Assembly (NCBI RefSeq): GCF_003315615.1
Contig: NZ_PDCH01000011.1
Location: 1 to 64,000, forward strand
Origin: Bifidobacterium xylocopae
GTDB lineage: Bacteria; Actinomycetota; Actinomycetes; Actinomycetales; Bifidobacteriaceae
DNA length: 64,000 bases
Direction of reading: 5' to 3'
In this document: positions 8,601 to 17,056 of the stretch, in pieces
Position numbering within the stretch: the stretch's first letter is position 1
Layout: every line of letters begins with the position of its first letter
Notes under the pieces: generated by a model
Database searches by the model: none
What the model was told of the DNA's origin: nothing
Seen by the model: only the letters and a program-made list of their open reading frames with translations
Made by a program: the position numbers and the translations under genes

Positions 8601-11037
8601 CGCCCGATTCAAGGAGGACGTGCGTCAGGAGGGACTGCGCGCACTCGCCTACATGCGCGAGCACGACGTGCGCGGTGTGGTCCTGTCCGGCCGGCCCTAC
8701 CATGTGGATCCGGAGATCAACCACGGCATCCCCGAGACCATCTGCTCCCTGGGCCTGGCCGTCCTGTCCGAGGATTCGATCTGCAACCTGGACGCCAAGC
8801 ACCTGCCTAAGCTCTCCGACTACGTGCTCCCCGACGCGGGGGAGCGGGCCCTGGCCTCCAACTCCAGCCGGGCCGAACTCTTCCGCAAGACCGTGCCGGC
8901 GGGCACGGCGGACAACTCCAAGATGCCCCTGCGCGTCACCGACCAATGGGCCTACCATTCCCGGCTCTATTCAGCCGCCCGCTTCGTCTCCGAATATCCG
9001 GACGTACAGCTGGTGCAGCTGGTCTCCTTCGGCTGCGGCGTGGACGCCATCACCACTGACCAGGTGCAGGAGATCCTGGCCGACAAGGGCGACGTATACA
9101 CCCAGCTCAAGATCGACGAAGTGTCCAACCTGGGTGCGGCCAAGATTCGCCTGCGCTCCCTCAAGGCAGCCATGGAGGAACGGGCTCGACGGGACGGGGG
9201 AGAGCCGGAAGCGGACTCGAAGGCAGCGCCCGAGACGACGGCCGAACCCGTGTCTGAGCCCGGGTCTGAGCTTGAGTCGAAGGCCAGAGGGGAATCCGAG
9301 ATGGCAATCGCAGAGACAGCCCACGAGTCAGCGTCCGGCGACGGTTTCCGCAACACTGGTGCCCGCAAGGTCAGCCTGACCGGGAATGGTGCCTCCATAG
9401 CCGTCCTGGCTCGCTACATCGCCCTGCACGACCGCAGCGACCAGGGCCTGGTCAAGCTCCACCCTTACGGTCTGACCGCCCGCAAGGACCGGCCGGTCGC
9501 CCCCCAGCCGGCAGCGCCCACGGACGCCGAAGCCGCCGAACCCGTCACGGTTGCCGCCGCCCCCCAGGCCCGGTCCGCACCGGAGCCCGCCGAGGGGGCC
9601 GCTGCCGCCGACAAACCCAGCCTGTCCAAGTACGCCCATGTCAACGCCTTCACCAAGGAGATGGGCCACAAGTACACGATCGTGTGTCCGCAAATGTCGC
9701 CGGTCCATTTCTCCTTGCTTGAGGCGGTGTTCGCCAGCGGCAAGTACCAGGTGGAACTGCTCAAGCACGCCTCTGCGGACGACATCAACACCGGTGTCAA
9801 ATACGTCAACAACGATGCCTGCTTCCCGGCCATCATTGTGGTGGGCCAGCTGGTCAACGCCTTCCTGTCGGGGCGGATGGACCCCCACCGCTGTGCCGTA
9901 ATCGTCACCCAGACCGGCGGCATGTGCCGGGCCACCAACTATTTCGGGCTCCTGCGCAAGGCCATGGCGGACGCGGGCTACGGCTCCGTGCCCATCATCA
10001 CCCTGAGCGTCCAGGGGTTCCGCGCCAACCCCGGCCTCCAGGTCACACCCGCCCTCCTTCACCGGGCCGTCAAGGCCTTCTACCTGGGCGACGCCATGAT
10101 CGAATGCCTCCTGCGGGTGCGTCCCTACGAGGCGGAGCCAGGCGCCGCCAACGCCCTCTACAAGACCTGGGACACCATCTGCAAGGAGACCCTGGCCCAC
10201 CACGGCTGGTCTGCCACCGCCCAGCGGGTCTACGGGCGCGGCTTCCTGCCTTACCGGACGCTGATGAAACGGATGGTGGCGGCCTTCGACCAGCTGCCCC
10301 TGCGCGACATCCCGCGCAAGCCGCGCGTGGGCGTGGTCGGCGAGATCCTGGTCAAGTACCACCCGGACGCCAACAACCACCTGGTGGACCTGATCGAGGA
10401 CCAGGGCTGCGAGGCCGTGCTGCCCGGCATCTGCGACTTCATGGTCAACGGCATCTCCAACGCCGAGTGGAACGAGGAGCAGCTGGGCACCGGCGGCCCG
10501 GTCGGGCTCAAGAAAATGGTGCTGAAGGCCGCCGACGCCTACCGTTCGCCCATGATCAAGGCCTTCAAGGCCTCGGACGGCAAATTCGACATCCCCAGCC
10601 CCATCCGTGACCTGCGGGCCAAGGCCGAGACCGTCACCTCCCTGGGGGTGCAGGCCGGCGAGGGCTGGCTGCTGACCGGCGAGATCCTGGAGCTGATCGA
10701 GGAGGGTGCGCCCAACATCGTGTGCGCCCAGCCCTTCGCCTGCCTGCCCAACCACGTGACCGGCCGCGGCATGTTCGGCAAGATCCGCCGCAAGCATCCG
10801 CAGGCCAACATCGTCTCCATCGACTACGATCCCGGCGCCTCCGAAGCCAACCAGCTCAACCGCATCAAACTGATGATCGCCGCCGCAAAAAAGCGAGAGA
10901 AGGCAGGAGGTCCGGATGCCCCCACGGAAGACGTTTCAGCAGAGGACGATTGTGACAGGGCCATGACCAAGCTTATGGCTGATGCCGGCGCCTCACGCTC
11001 AGGTGTCGATTCCACAACGGTCCTGGAAGTGTCGTGA
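5632..11037 (+). CDS. Giant fused acyl-CoA dehydratase activase / DUF2229 / HgdB-type protein
   Basis: A 1801-residue fusion. Residues about 45-310 form a BcrAD/BadFG ASKHA ATPase (LDIGSTTVKAVVL, LGGEDAKITYL, NGSCAGGTGAFIDQM). A low-complexity linker runs to about 460. A second ATPase (LGIDAGSTTIKATLI, DIGGQDMKYI, CSAGCGSFLQTF) reaches about 740. A Cys motif (CRLCQNNC near 765, CERGG near 790), a DUF2229 region (about 830-1050), a second charged linker (about 1180-1330) and an HgdB-like C-terminal domain (GGMCRATNYFGLLRKAM near 1430) follow. Relatives couple ATP hydrolysis to low-potential electron transfer through Fe-S clusters. The physiological substrate is unknown, and no separate dehydratase subunits lie nearby. 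Confidence 0.85.
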   Translation: MSRYGRARKPGVGSSGGRMRGSGLMAQERMDEGQASGRGAHPPLRVGLDIGSTTVKAVVLAGSSRLEDSLFTDYRRHHANVRQCVAELVTDIKLSLARGGMEGRPIRMAITGSGGLELARQLGAEFVQEVIAETEAISATYPQADVIIELGGEDAKITYLKPTPEQRMNGSCAGGTGAFIDQMATLLNVDAAGMNELASHYRTIYPIASRCGVFAKSDLQPLINDGAAKEDLAASIYNAVATQTISGLACGRPIRGNVVFLGGPLFFMPQLREAFKRLLEGKVASYINPEAAHLYVAYGAALAAGGDGSGVADPAGASTAYSPQTDVNDPFGPAWGRDPGEARRVRTVDAVSLERSAVQDATVGGRNTCRLQSGGRTGSDSGTPSYDSGSGGGQVAAPGPGSVGAQEGHFDLSSLDGVLSALESLESMPSTARTVDPLFKTSAARRDFERRHARETVATGNLEGARGPHFLGIDAGSTTIKATLINDDKTIVWSTYSTHQDSPLVAAARIVRDVRAAMPEEAWIARSCSTGYGEGLIAAGLHVDEGVVETMAHYRAAEEISPGVSSVIDIGGQDMKYIAVNDGVIDSICVNEACSAGCGSFLQTFARSMGVSIQEFTQQALASKAPVDLGSRCTVFMNSSVKQAQKEGASPEDIAAGLCYSVVRNALYKVIKLRDANALGPVVVVQGGTFLNDAVLRAFELLTGRRVARPNIAGLMGAYGAALTARMHCPDDGGEGVDERLGRAESGLLAGEALDHLGMTTSHDICRLCQNNCKLTITEFEDGGRYVTGNRCERGGDKNRKRSDRPNLYDFKYKRAFAYRRLTPDKATRGDIGIPRVLNMYEDYPFWFTLLTSLGFRVMVSGRSNHDLFESGMESIASENICYPAKLVHGHIRSLLDKGVRTIFYPCVSYEQELVGGTDNHYNCPIVANYPVVVEANMAELAGPGVRFMRPYFNLANRGKLVERVAAEFAWAGVGEDEVRRAVQAAYREDARFKEDVRQEGLRALAYMREHDVRGVVLSGRPYHVDPEINHGIPETICSLGLAVLSEDSICNLDAKHLPKLSDYVLPDAGERALASNSSRAELFRKTVPAGTADNSKMPLRVTDQWAYHSRLYSAARFVSEYPDVQLVQLVSFGCGVDAITTDQVQEILADKGDVYTQLKIDEVSNLGAAKIRLRSLKAAMEERARRDGGEPEADSKAAPETTAEPVSEPGSELESKARGESEMAIAETAHESASGDGFRNTGARKVSLTGNGASIAVLARYIALHDRSDQGLVKLHPYGLTARKDRPVAPQPAAPTDAEAAEPVTVAAAPQARSAPEPAEGAAAADKPSLSKYAHVNAFTKEMGHKYTIVCPQMSPVHFSLLEAVFASGKYQVELLKHASADDINTGVKYVNNDACFPAIIVVGQLVNAFLSGRMDPHRCAVIVTQTGGMCRATNYFGLLRKAMADAGYGSVPIITLSVQGFRANPGLQVTPALLHRAVKAFYLGDAMIECLLRVRPYEAEPGAANALYKTWDTICKETLAHHGWSATAQRVYGRGFLPYRTLMKRMVAAFDQLPLRDIPRKPRVGVVGEILVKYHPDANNHLVDLIEDQGCEAVLPGICDFMVNGISNAEWNEEQLGTGGPVGLKKMVLKAADAYRSPMIKAFKASDGKFDIPSPIRDLRAKAETVTSLGVQAGEGWLLTGEILELIEEGAPNIVCAQPFACLPNHVTGRGMFGKIRRKHPQANIVSIDYDPGASEANQLNRIKLMIAAAKKREKAGGPDAPTEDVSAEDDCDRAMTKLMADAGASRSGVDSTTVLEVS

Positions 11038-11080
11038 GAGGCTGGATGCCGCACTCAGTAGCCCTATAAGCCGCGTCCCC

Positions 11081-11698
11081 CTATCGGTAATCGTCCCAGG
11101 TAGGGGAGGGGAAGAGAATGCGCTCGAAAGCCGCCCATTCCCGCTCGTAGTCGATGGGTGGCCGGCGCAGCCAGCGCAGCTGGATGCCGTCCATGGCTTC
11201 CAGGCTCATCCGCACATGGGGACGCATGTCGCGCCGCCAGTCCCATCCTGTGGGGAGGGCCCATGGGATGTGCGAATAATGCTTCCATACGCGGTCGGCG
11301 CGGCCTTCGAAGTAGTCGTGCAGGGGGTGGTCGGGGTCGAAGGCCTCGGACTGGAGGACCATGAAGAGCCGGACCAGCTGGCGTTGGGCGACGTTGTGCT
11401 TGACGAGGTAGCGCAGGTAGGCGGGAAAGTGCGGCTCGCGGGGATCGGCGCCGGGCAGGCCGGTGGTTATGAACTCCTCTGGGGTGCCATAGACCACGTA
11501 GACATCCGTGACGATAAGGGAGAGCAGCCCTTCCTTGGATCCGACGTAATGCAGGATGCCCGGTTTCGACATGCCTACGGCATCCGCTACGTCCTGCAGT
11601 GTTATGCCGTTGTATCCTTTCTCGCTGACTAGACGGGCCGTGGCTTGGGTTATCTCATCGCGACGGGTCTGGGGGGCCTTGCGGATTTTCCTGGGCAT
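11081..11698 (-). CDS. TetR-family regulator 1 of the glycoside locus
   Basis: A 205-residue TetR repressor. The N-terminal helix-turn-helix is standard (RDEITQATARLVSEKGYNGITLQDVADAVGMSKPGILHYVGSKEGLL read across its helices), followed by a helical ligand domain. The C-terminal AMDGIQLRWLR and final TWDDYR recur in the second TetR at 19419-20048, so the two are paralogues. ATG 11698 is preferred to GTG 11716 because AGGAG precedes it at a usable distance. It is divergent from the MFS transporter, and an inverted repeat in the shared region (11911-11934) is the likely operator. The inducer is probably a glycoside or its product (inference). Confidence 0.85.
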   Translation of the reverse strand: MPRKIRKAPQTRRDEITQATARLVSEKGYNGITLQDVADAVGMSKPGILHYVGSKEGLLSLIVTDVYVVYGTPEEFITTGLPGADPREPHFPAYLRYLVKHNVAQRQLVRLFMVLQSEAFDPDHPLHDYFEGRADRVWKHYSHIPWALPTGWDWRRDMRPHVRMSLEAMDGIQLRWLRRPPIDYEREWAAFERILFPSPTWDDYR

Positions 11699-11877
11699 GC
11701 CTGTCTCGCTCCTCACCTTCCCGCCGCCCGTGACGGCTTGCGATAAAGCCTGTTCGGACGGCGGGTCGTATTGGGGGATTCCGTCGCCGGGCTCGAATCT
11801 CGGTTCTCCATCGTAGCCGCAGCCCTACTTCGGCTCGTCGAACAGGCCGCTGCGGACGTGAGACTTCGGTTATTCAT

Positions 11878-11907
11878 TTGACAAAACTGGGCGATACGTA
11901 TTAGATA
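11878..11907 (+). promoter_or_regulatory. Promoter of the MFS transporter / glycoside operon
   Basis: TTGACA (11878-11883), an 18-bp spacer and TAGATA (11902-11907) give a good housekeeping-type promoter toward the MFS gene. The roughly 305-base gap 11699-12003 holds this promoter, the operator-like repeat and a leader of about 90 bases, and no gene. Confidence 0.65.
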
Positions 11908-11910
11908 TAA

Positions 11911-11934
11911 GTTATCTAATGCTTGGTAGATAAC
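11911..11934. promoter_or_regulatory. TetR operator-like inverted repeat
   Basis: GTTATCTA (11911-11918) and TAGATAAC (11927-11934) are perfect 8-bp arms with an 8-base spacer. The repeat starts three bases after the -10 box, so a bound repressor would block transcription. Its right side, TTGGTAGATAAC, resembles TTGGTAGGTATC beside the second TetR gene, which suggests related DNA targets. Confidence 0.65.
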
Positions 11935-12003
11935 AGAGCGGTTGCCATCTGCCAACCATCGGATACGTCAATGCAGACCATGGAGAAGGAAAGGGGTCGC
12001 CGT

Positions 12004-13337
12004 ATGAAGGACTCTGTTTTTGAAACGGGTTCCGCCCAGGAACGCCTGGCGGCGCACCGGGCCGCGATAGCGGCCGCGGAGAAGGATCCGACGCTCTCGC
12101 CCGAGACGGGAAGACCGGTGGAGCGCAGGACGATCGTCCGGTTCGGACTGAGTTTCCTGCTCTTCGGCGTCTTCTGGATGTCCGGCCTGGGCATAGTAAG
12201 CCTGGTCCTGCTGCCTGAGCATCTGAAGCAGGTCCCCGGTGTCTCCCCTGAATACCTCATCGGGGTGGTCAACGCCTGCACGGCCGTGGCCTCACTGGTG
12301 TCAAACCTCATGTTCGGGAACTTCTCCGATCGATCCCGCTCCAGATATGGCCGTAGGACGCCGTGGGTGCTTGGCGGCGCGGTCCTGGGTGGAGTGACGC
12401 TCTTCCTGACTGGCATGACGACCAACCCCATCCTGCTTACCGTCGTGTATTGCCTGTGCATGTTCGGGCTGAACTGCATGATAGCGCCCCTGGTTGCGGT
12501 CCTGTCCGACAGGGTGCCATCCGGCGTGCGCGGTACCCTCTCCGCCTTCTACGGTGCCGGCTCTACCGTCGGTTCCCCCATCGGCTCCCTGCTGGGCGCC
12601 GCCTTCGTTTCGCGTATGATCCCTGGTTTGCGCTCGCGGGCGGCCTCATGTTCCTGGGCGGCATCGTGGCCATTCTGATCATGCCCAGGGAGCGGAGCGC
12701 AGATTATCTGCCAAAGGACGGCGGCTCCCTGCTGGATGTGCTCAAGTCCTTCCAACCACCTCGCCTGCATGGCGCCCATGACTTCTACAAGGCCTTCGTT
12801 GGCCGTTTATGCATGCTCCTGAGCTACCAGATGATCTCCACTTACCAGATGTACATCGTGGAGAAGTATGTCGGGCAGACCGTGGCCGAGGCTGCTGCCA
12901 CGATCGCCGTCATGTCGGTGATCACCATGGTCGTAACCCTGGTCGGTTCGCTGGTGTCCGGCCCGGTATCCGATGTTATCGGCCGCCGTAAGGTCCCGGT
13001 CGTCGTGGCTTCCGTCCTATTCGCAGTCGGCATCGCCATGCCGTGGATCATCCCGACCTCCATGGGTATGTTCCTCTATGCCGGCATCGCAGGCTTCGGC
13101 TACGGTGTCTATTCCTCCGTTGACCAGGCCCTGAACGTGGACGTGCTGCCCAGCAAGGACCAGGCCGGAAAGGACCTGGGCATCCTCAATTTGTCCACCA
13201 CGCTGGGTCAGATGGCGGGCCCCTTGGTCATGTCCGCCATCGTCCTGCGTTTCGGCTATGCGGCGGCCTTCCCGACCGCCATTGCTTCAGCACTGGTGGG
13301 CTGCGTCTTCATCATGGCCATCAAGACCGTCAAGTGA
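12004..13337 (+). pseudogene. MFS sugar transporter with a one-base frameshift
   Basis: Residues before about 12610 are read in one frame and those after it in the next frame. The first part has an N-terminal span (FGLSFLLFGVFWMSG) and the loop motif DRSRSRYGRRTPWVL typical of glycoside:cation/SLC45-like symporters. The second part resumes with AYDPWFALAGGLMFLGG and runs through the remaining spans to IMAIKTVK. A single missing base near 12608-12612 restores one continuous 12-span protein. As written, translation ends at 12678 after about 225 residues. Start ATG 12004 has an AAAGGGG element upstream. It heads the GH30-GH42-GH3 cluster and would import the glycoside. A real mutation and a sequencing error are both possible. 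Confidence 0.8.
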
Positions 13338-13377
13338 GCGGCCGGCCCCCTGATCTTCAAGGAACAATACCGGTGGT

Positions 13378-13421
13378 ACCGGTGTCCGGCCGACGGCTCC
13401 TGGCTTAGGACGGACACCGGT
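13378..13421 (+). terminator. Hairpin between the MFS gene and GH30
   Basis: ACCGGTGTCCG (13378-13388) and CGGACACCGGT (13411-13421) form a perfect 11-bp stem with a 22-base loop, ending about ten bases before the ribosome binding site of GH30. It may be a partial terminator or an mRNA-stabilising element that lowers or protects the downstream message. No T-tract follows. Confidence 0.5.
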
Positions 13422-13443
13422 CATCTACACAAGGAAGTGGAAT

Positions 13444-14799
13444 ATGACTGAAACAATCGAATGGGTATCGACCACCCGACAGAACCGACTCGCCAGCCGG
13501 GCCATTAAACCGTCTGCCATGGTGTCCTCAGAGGACATGGAGCTCACCGGTCGCAGTCTCCAGAGGCTGCGTGGCTTCGGCGGCTGTTTCAACGAACTGG
13601 GATGGCTGCCCTTGCAGGAGCTGGAGGACAAGGACCTCGAAGGCGTGATACGGGATCTCTTCAGCCCGGACGGGCTGAATTTCACCTTCAACCGTACGCC
13701 AGTGGCCGCAAACGACTTCGCGGCCTCCTGGTACAGCTATGACGAAACCGAAGGCGATTACGGGCTCAAGGACTTCAGTGTGGAACATGACGAATCCACG
13801 CTCATCCCGTATATCCGACAGGCGCAGCGCTACCAGCCGGGTATGACGCTGTTCGCCAGCCCCTGGAGCCCTCCCACTTGGATGAAGAACCCCAAAGTCT
13901 ACAACTTCGGCCGTATTGTCACCAGCCCCGAGAATCTGTCCGCCTATGCGCATTACCTGCTTAGATACGTGCAGGAATACGAACGGCGTGGCATCCGCAT
14001 CAACCAGCTGCATGTGCAGAACGAGGTCTTTGCCGACCAGAAGTTCCCCTCCTGCCTGTGGTCGAGTGATGATCTGCGTCTGTTCATCCGTGACTACCTG
14101 GGCCCCCTGTTCACCAGGGAAGCGCCGGGCACTGACATTTTCCTTGGCACCTTGAACGGTCCCGAAGACATGAAATTCAGCGCTGCCGGCATAGAGCTCA
14201 ACAACTACAACCGTTTCGTGGACAACATCCTCTTCGATAGCCAATGCCGCCGGTACATCAAAGGCATAGGCTACCAATGGGCCGGCCAGCACGACATAGA
14301 GCGCACCCACCAGTGCTGGCCCGAGATGGAGCTGATACAGACGGAGTCCGAGTGCGGTATGGGCGAGAACAGTTGGGATTACGCGGAATATGTCTTCTCG
14401 CTGGTCAACCGCTACTTCAAAGCCGGCGCCACAGCCTACACCTATTGGAACATGGTCCTGGGCGAGGGTGTGAGCACCTGGGGCTGGCGGCAGAACTCCC
14501 TGTTCACCGTGGACTCCGGGACGCGCCAGGTGCGGCGCAATCCCGAATACTACGTCATGCGCCACTTCTCGCACTATGTGCAGCCGGGTGCCCGGCTGCT
14601 GGAGGATCGGGGGCACTTCGGCGCGATGTCAGTGGCCTTCGCGAACCCCGACGGCAGCAAGGTGGTCGTGGTGCAGAACGCCTTGGAGCGGTCCATGCCC
14701 TTCTCCTGCGCGGGGATCGACGGTCAAGGCGAAGGCAGGGGGACGGGCTTCAAAGCCGAGTTGGAACCGCGATCCTTCAATACGTTCGTGATCCGATGA
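13444..14799 (+). CDS. Intracellular GH30-family glycoside hydrolase
   Basis: A 451-residue enzyme without a signal peptide, so it acts on imported sugar. The (beta/alpha)8 barrel shows GFGGCFNELGW near the start, SPWSPPTWMK, the acid/base Glu194 in HVQNEV and the nucleophile Glu301 in IQTESECG. A short beta-domain ends the protein (ALERSMPFSCAG...). GH30 members cleave beta-linked glucose, galactose, fucose or xylose units; annotation pipelines often call this branch glucosylceramidase. The neighbouring beta-galactosidase and beta-glucosidase suggest a beta-linked gluco- or galacto-oligosaccharide (inference). The start is supported by AAGGAAG upstream. Confidence 0.88.
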   Translation: MTETIEWVSTTRQNRLASRAIKPSAMVSSEDMELTGRSLQRLRGFGGCFNELGWLPLQELEDKDLEGVIRDLFSPDGLNFTFNRTPVAANDFAASWYSYDETEGDYGLKDFSVEHDESTLIPYIRQAQRYQPGMTLFASPWSPPTWMKNPKVYNFGRIVTSPENLSAYAHYLLRYVQEYERRGIRINQLHVQNEVFADQKFPSCLWSSDDLRLFIRDYLGPLFTREAPGTDIFLGTLNGPEDMKFSAAGIELNNYNRFVDNILFDSQCRRYIKGIGYQWAGQHDIERTHQCWPEMELIQTESECGMGENSWDYAEYVFSLVNRYFKAGATAYTYWNMVLGEGVSTWGWRQNSLFTVDSGTRQVRRNPEYYVMRHFSHYVQPGARLLEDRGHFGAMSVAFANPDGSKVVVVQNALERSMPFSCAGIDGQGEGRGTGFKAELEPRSFNTFVIR

Positions 14800-14858
14800 G
14801 ATGATCCGGCCGCGTGCCGGGTCGTAGTGGACTGGTGCAAGACTGGGAGGATTGGTCG

Positions 14859-17030
14859 ATGGAGTCAGGTGAAACGATGAGAGGAAATGGGAGTATGGGG
14901 CGCTCGCAAGATGGGGGTCGGCAGGCGAGGCCGGCGGCCAAGGTCGACCGGATCCTGTTCGGAGCGGCGTATTACGACGAGTACATGCCGGTGGATCGGA
15001 TCGAGGCCGATATGGCGATGATGGAGGCGGCCGGGATCAATACTATCCGCATCGCCGAATCCACATGGTCCACACTCGAACCCCAGCCCGGCGTCTTTGA
15101 CTACAGCCATGTGGACCGGGCCTTGGCCGCCGCGCACAAGCATGGCATTTCGGTCATCGTCGGCACCCCCACATATGCGGTGCCGGCCTGGCTGGCCGCG
15201 ATGCACCCGGAAGTGTTGGCCCGCACGCCCGAGGGCCAGCGGGCGTATGGGCCCCGACAGATCATGGACATAGTCAATCCCGCATACCGCTGGTACGGGG
15301 AGCGGGTCATCCGCAGGCTCGTCACCCATGTGGCCGACCGGCCCGGTGTCATCGGCTACCAGGTAGACAACGAGACCAAGTACTATGACTGCGTATCGAC
15401 GGATATGCAGTCCCTCTTCGTCAAGCATCTGCGAAAGGTCTTCCGTGACGACCTGGATGCCCTCAACCGAGAGTTCGGGCTGGACTACTGGTCCAACCGT
15501 ATCGATTCATGGCAGGATTTCCCGGATGTGTCTGCTTCGATCAATGGCTCCCTGTCCGCGGAGTTCGACAAGTTCCGCCGTATGAAGGTGAGTGAGTACC
15601 TGGAGTGGCAAGCGGACATCGTGCGTGAATGCGCCCGTCCCGGCCAGTTCGTGACCCATAACCTCGATTTCGAGTGGCGCGGATACTCCTATGGGGTCCA
15701 ACCGGCCGTGGACCATTTCGAGGCTGCCAAATCCCTGGACATCGCGGGGGTCGACATCTACCACCCCACTGAGGACGACCTGACTGGCAAAGAAATCGCG
15801 TTCGGTGGCGACATGGCCCGCTCGCTCAAAGGCGGGGCCAATTACCTGGTGCTCGAAACCGAAGCGCAGGGTCAGAACGGCTGGTTGCCCTACCCGGGCC
15901 AGCTTCGTTTACAGGCATACTCCCATCTGGCCTCCGGGGCTGATGGCGTGATGTACTGGCACTGGCATTCCATACACAACTCCTTTGAGACTTATTGGAA
16001 GGGCCTACTCTCGCATGATTTCGAGCCCAACCCGACCTATGAGGAGGCTGGTGTCTTCGGGCGCGAGATCGCCGATCATGGATTGGGCGGACGACTGAGG
16101 CATCTGCGCAAGCGCAACCGGGTCGCCATAATGGTCTCCAACGAGTCGTTGACCGGGCTTGAATGGTTCTCCCTGGATACAGGATTCCCTGGCAGCGACG
16201 GGCCTAAATACAATGATGTGGTACGTCGGGTCTATGATGCCTTATTCGACCTCAACGTCGAATGTGATTTCGTTCCGACCAGCGCCGCTCCCGAGGAGCT
16301 GTCCCGGTATGCGATGCTGCTGACCCCCTCCCTGTACAGTGCCCCGGAATCCACACTCGAGGTCTTGCGGGGGTTCGTGCATCAGGGGGGCTACCTCCTG
16401 TCCACAGTCCGTTCCTTCGTCGCGGACGAGTACTTGAAAGTCTGGCATGATCGGGCACCGCACCAATTGACTGAAGTGTTCGGCATGACCTACAACCAGT
16501 TCACCCGGCCCAAGTGCGTTGGTCTGAGCTTAGCGGAAGGCAAAGGGGGCCCGTCGGGAGCCCCAGCGTTTGCGCAAGGCTGTAGCCAGGCTCTGATGGA
16601 GCTGTTGAAGCCTGCGGAAGGCACTGAGGTCCTGGCCACATACGACCACCCTGTCTGGTCGGCCTACGCTGCGGTGACCCGTAACCGCTTCGGTCGAGGC
16701 GAGGCGGAATGGATCGGTACCCTGCCGGACCCGGAGGGCATGAGACTCTTGCTGGCGGAAGCCGTCAAGCACGCAGGTCTATGGGGCCCAGCGCAGGAAC
16801 TGGCGGGCCGGGTCGTTATTCGCCGGGGCATCAACGGAAGCGGTGAGCAGGTGACCTACATGCTCAATTACTCTTCCGACACGGTCACCGTTCCAAGCCC
16901 CTGCGCGGGCCGGTTGCTGGTAGGAAAGGCCAAGGGGGTCGAAGTGGGCAAGGGCGAGGATCTGGACATAGGCCCCTGGGACTTGGCCGTCCTTGCGGGG
17001 CCGCGATCTGAGCAGAGGTCCGCACTGTAA
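14859..17030 (+). CDS. GH42 beta-galactosidase
   Basis: A 723-residue retaining beta-galactosidase without a secretion signal. The barrel begins with FGAAYYDEY and RIAESTWSTLEP. The acid/base is Glu172 in QVDNETK and the nucleophile Glu333 in LVLETEAQ. A trimerisation domain (VSNESLTGLEWF..., LLTPSLYSAPESTLEVLRGFVHQGGYLL) and a small C-terminal beta-domain follow. Bifidobacterial GH42 enzymes act on galacto-oligosaccharides, so this enzyme probably trims beta-galactosyl ends of the substrate that GH30 also attacks. ATG 14859 has GGGAGG eight bases upstream; GTG 14814 and ATG 14877 are alternatives. It follows GH30 by about 60 bases and is likely cotranscribed. Confidence 0.92.
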   Translation: MESGETMRGNGSMGRSQDGGRQARPAAKVDRILFGAAYYDEYMPVDRIEADMAMMEAAGINTIRIAESTWSTLEPQPGVFDYSHVDRALAAAHKHGISVIVGTPTYAVPAWLAAMHPEVLARTPEGQRAYGPRQIMDIVNPAYRWYGERVIRRLVTHVADRPGVIGYQVDNETKYYDCVSTDMQSLFVKHLRKVFRDDLDALNREFGLDYWSNRIDSWQDFPDVSASINGSLSAEFDKFRRMKVSEYLEWQADIVRECARPGQFVTHNLDFEWRGYSYGVQPAVDHFEAAKSLDIAGVDIYHPTEDDLTGKEIAFGGDMARSLKGGANYLVLETEAQGQNGWLPYPGQLRLQAYSHLASGADGVMYWHWHSIHNSFETYWKGLLSHDFEPNPTYEEAGVFGREIADHGLGGRLRHLRKRNRVAIMVSNESLTGLEWFSLDTGFPGSDGPKYNDVVRRVYDALFDLNVECDFVPTSAAPEELSRYAMLLTPSLYSAPESTLEVLRGFVHQGGYLLSTVRSFVADEYLKVWHDRAPHQLTEVFGMTYNQFTRPKCVGLSLAEGKGGPSGAPAFAQGCSQALMELLKPAEGTEVLATYDHPVWSAYAAVTRNRFGRGEAEWIGTLPDPEGMRLLLAEAVKHAGLWGPAQELAGRVVIRRGINGSGEQVTYMLNYSSDTVTVPSPCAGRLLVGKAKGVEVGKGEDLDIGPWDLAVLAGPRSEQRSAL

Positions 17031-17056
17031 AAAGCAGGGCCCTCGGACGAGAATCC

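Noticed and set aside
9328-10797. A 489-codon open frame antisense to the giant activase gene
   Set aside because: It lies wholly inside a well-supported gene, has biased low-complexity composition and no recognisable domain; high GC leaves such antisense frames open.
12363-12608. Separate start for the second half of the MFS transporter
   Set aside because: The frame before 12608 gives Arg-rich residues unlike any transporter; only the part after the break is MFS-like, so a frameshift explains it better than two genes.
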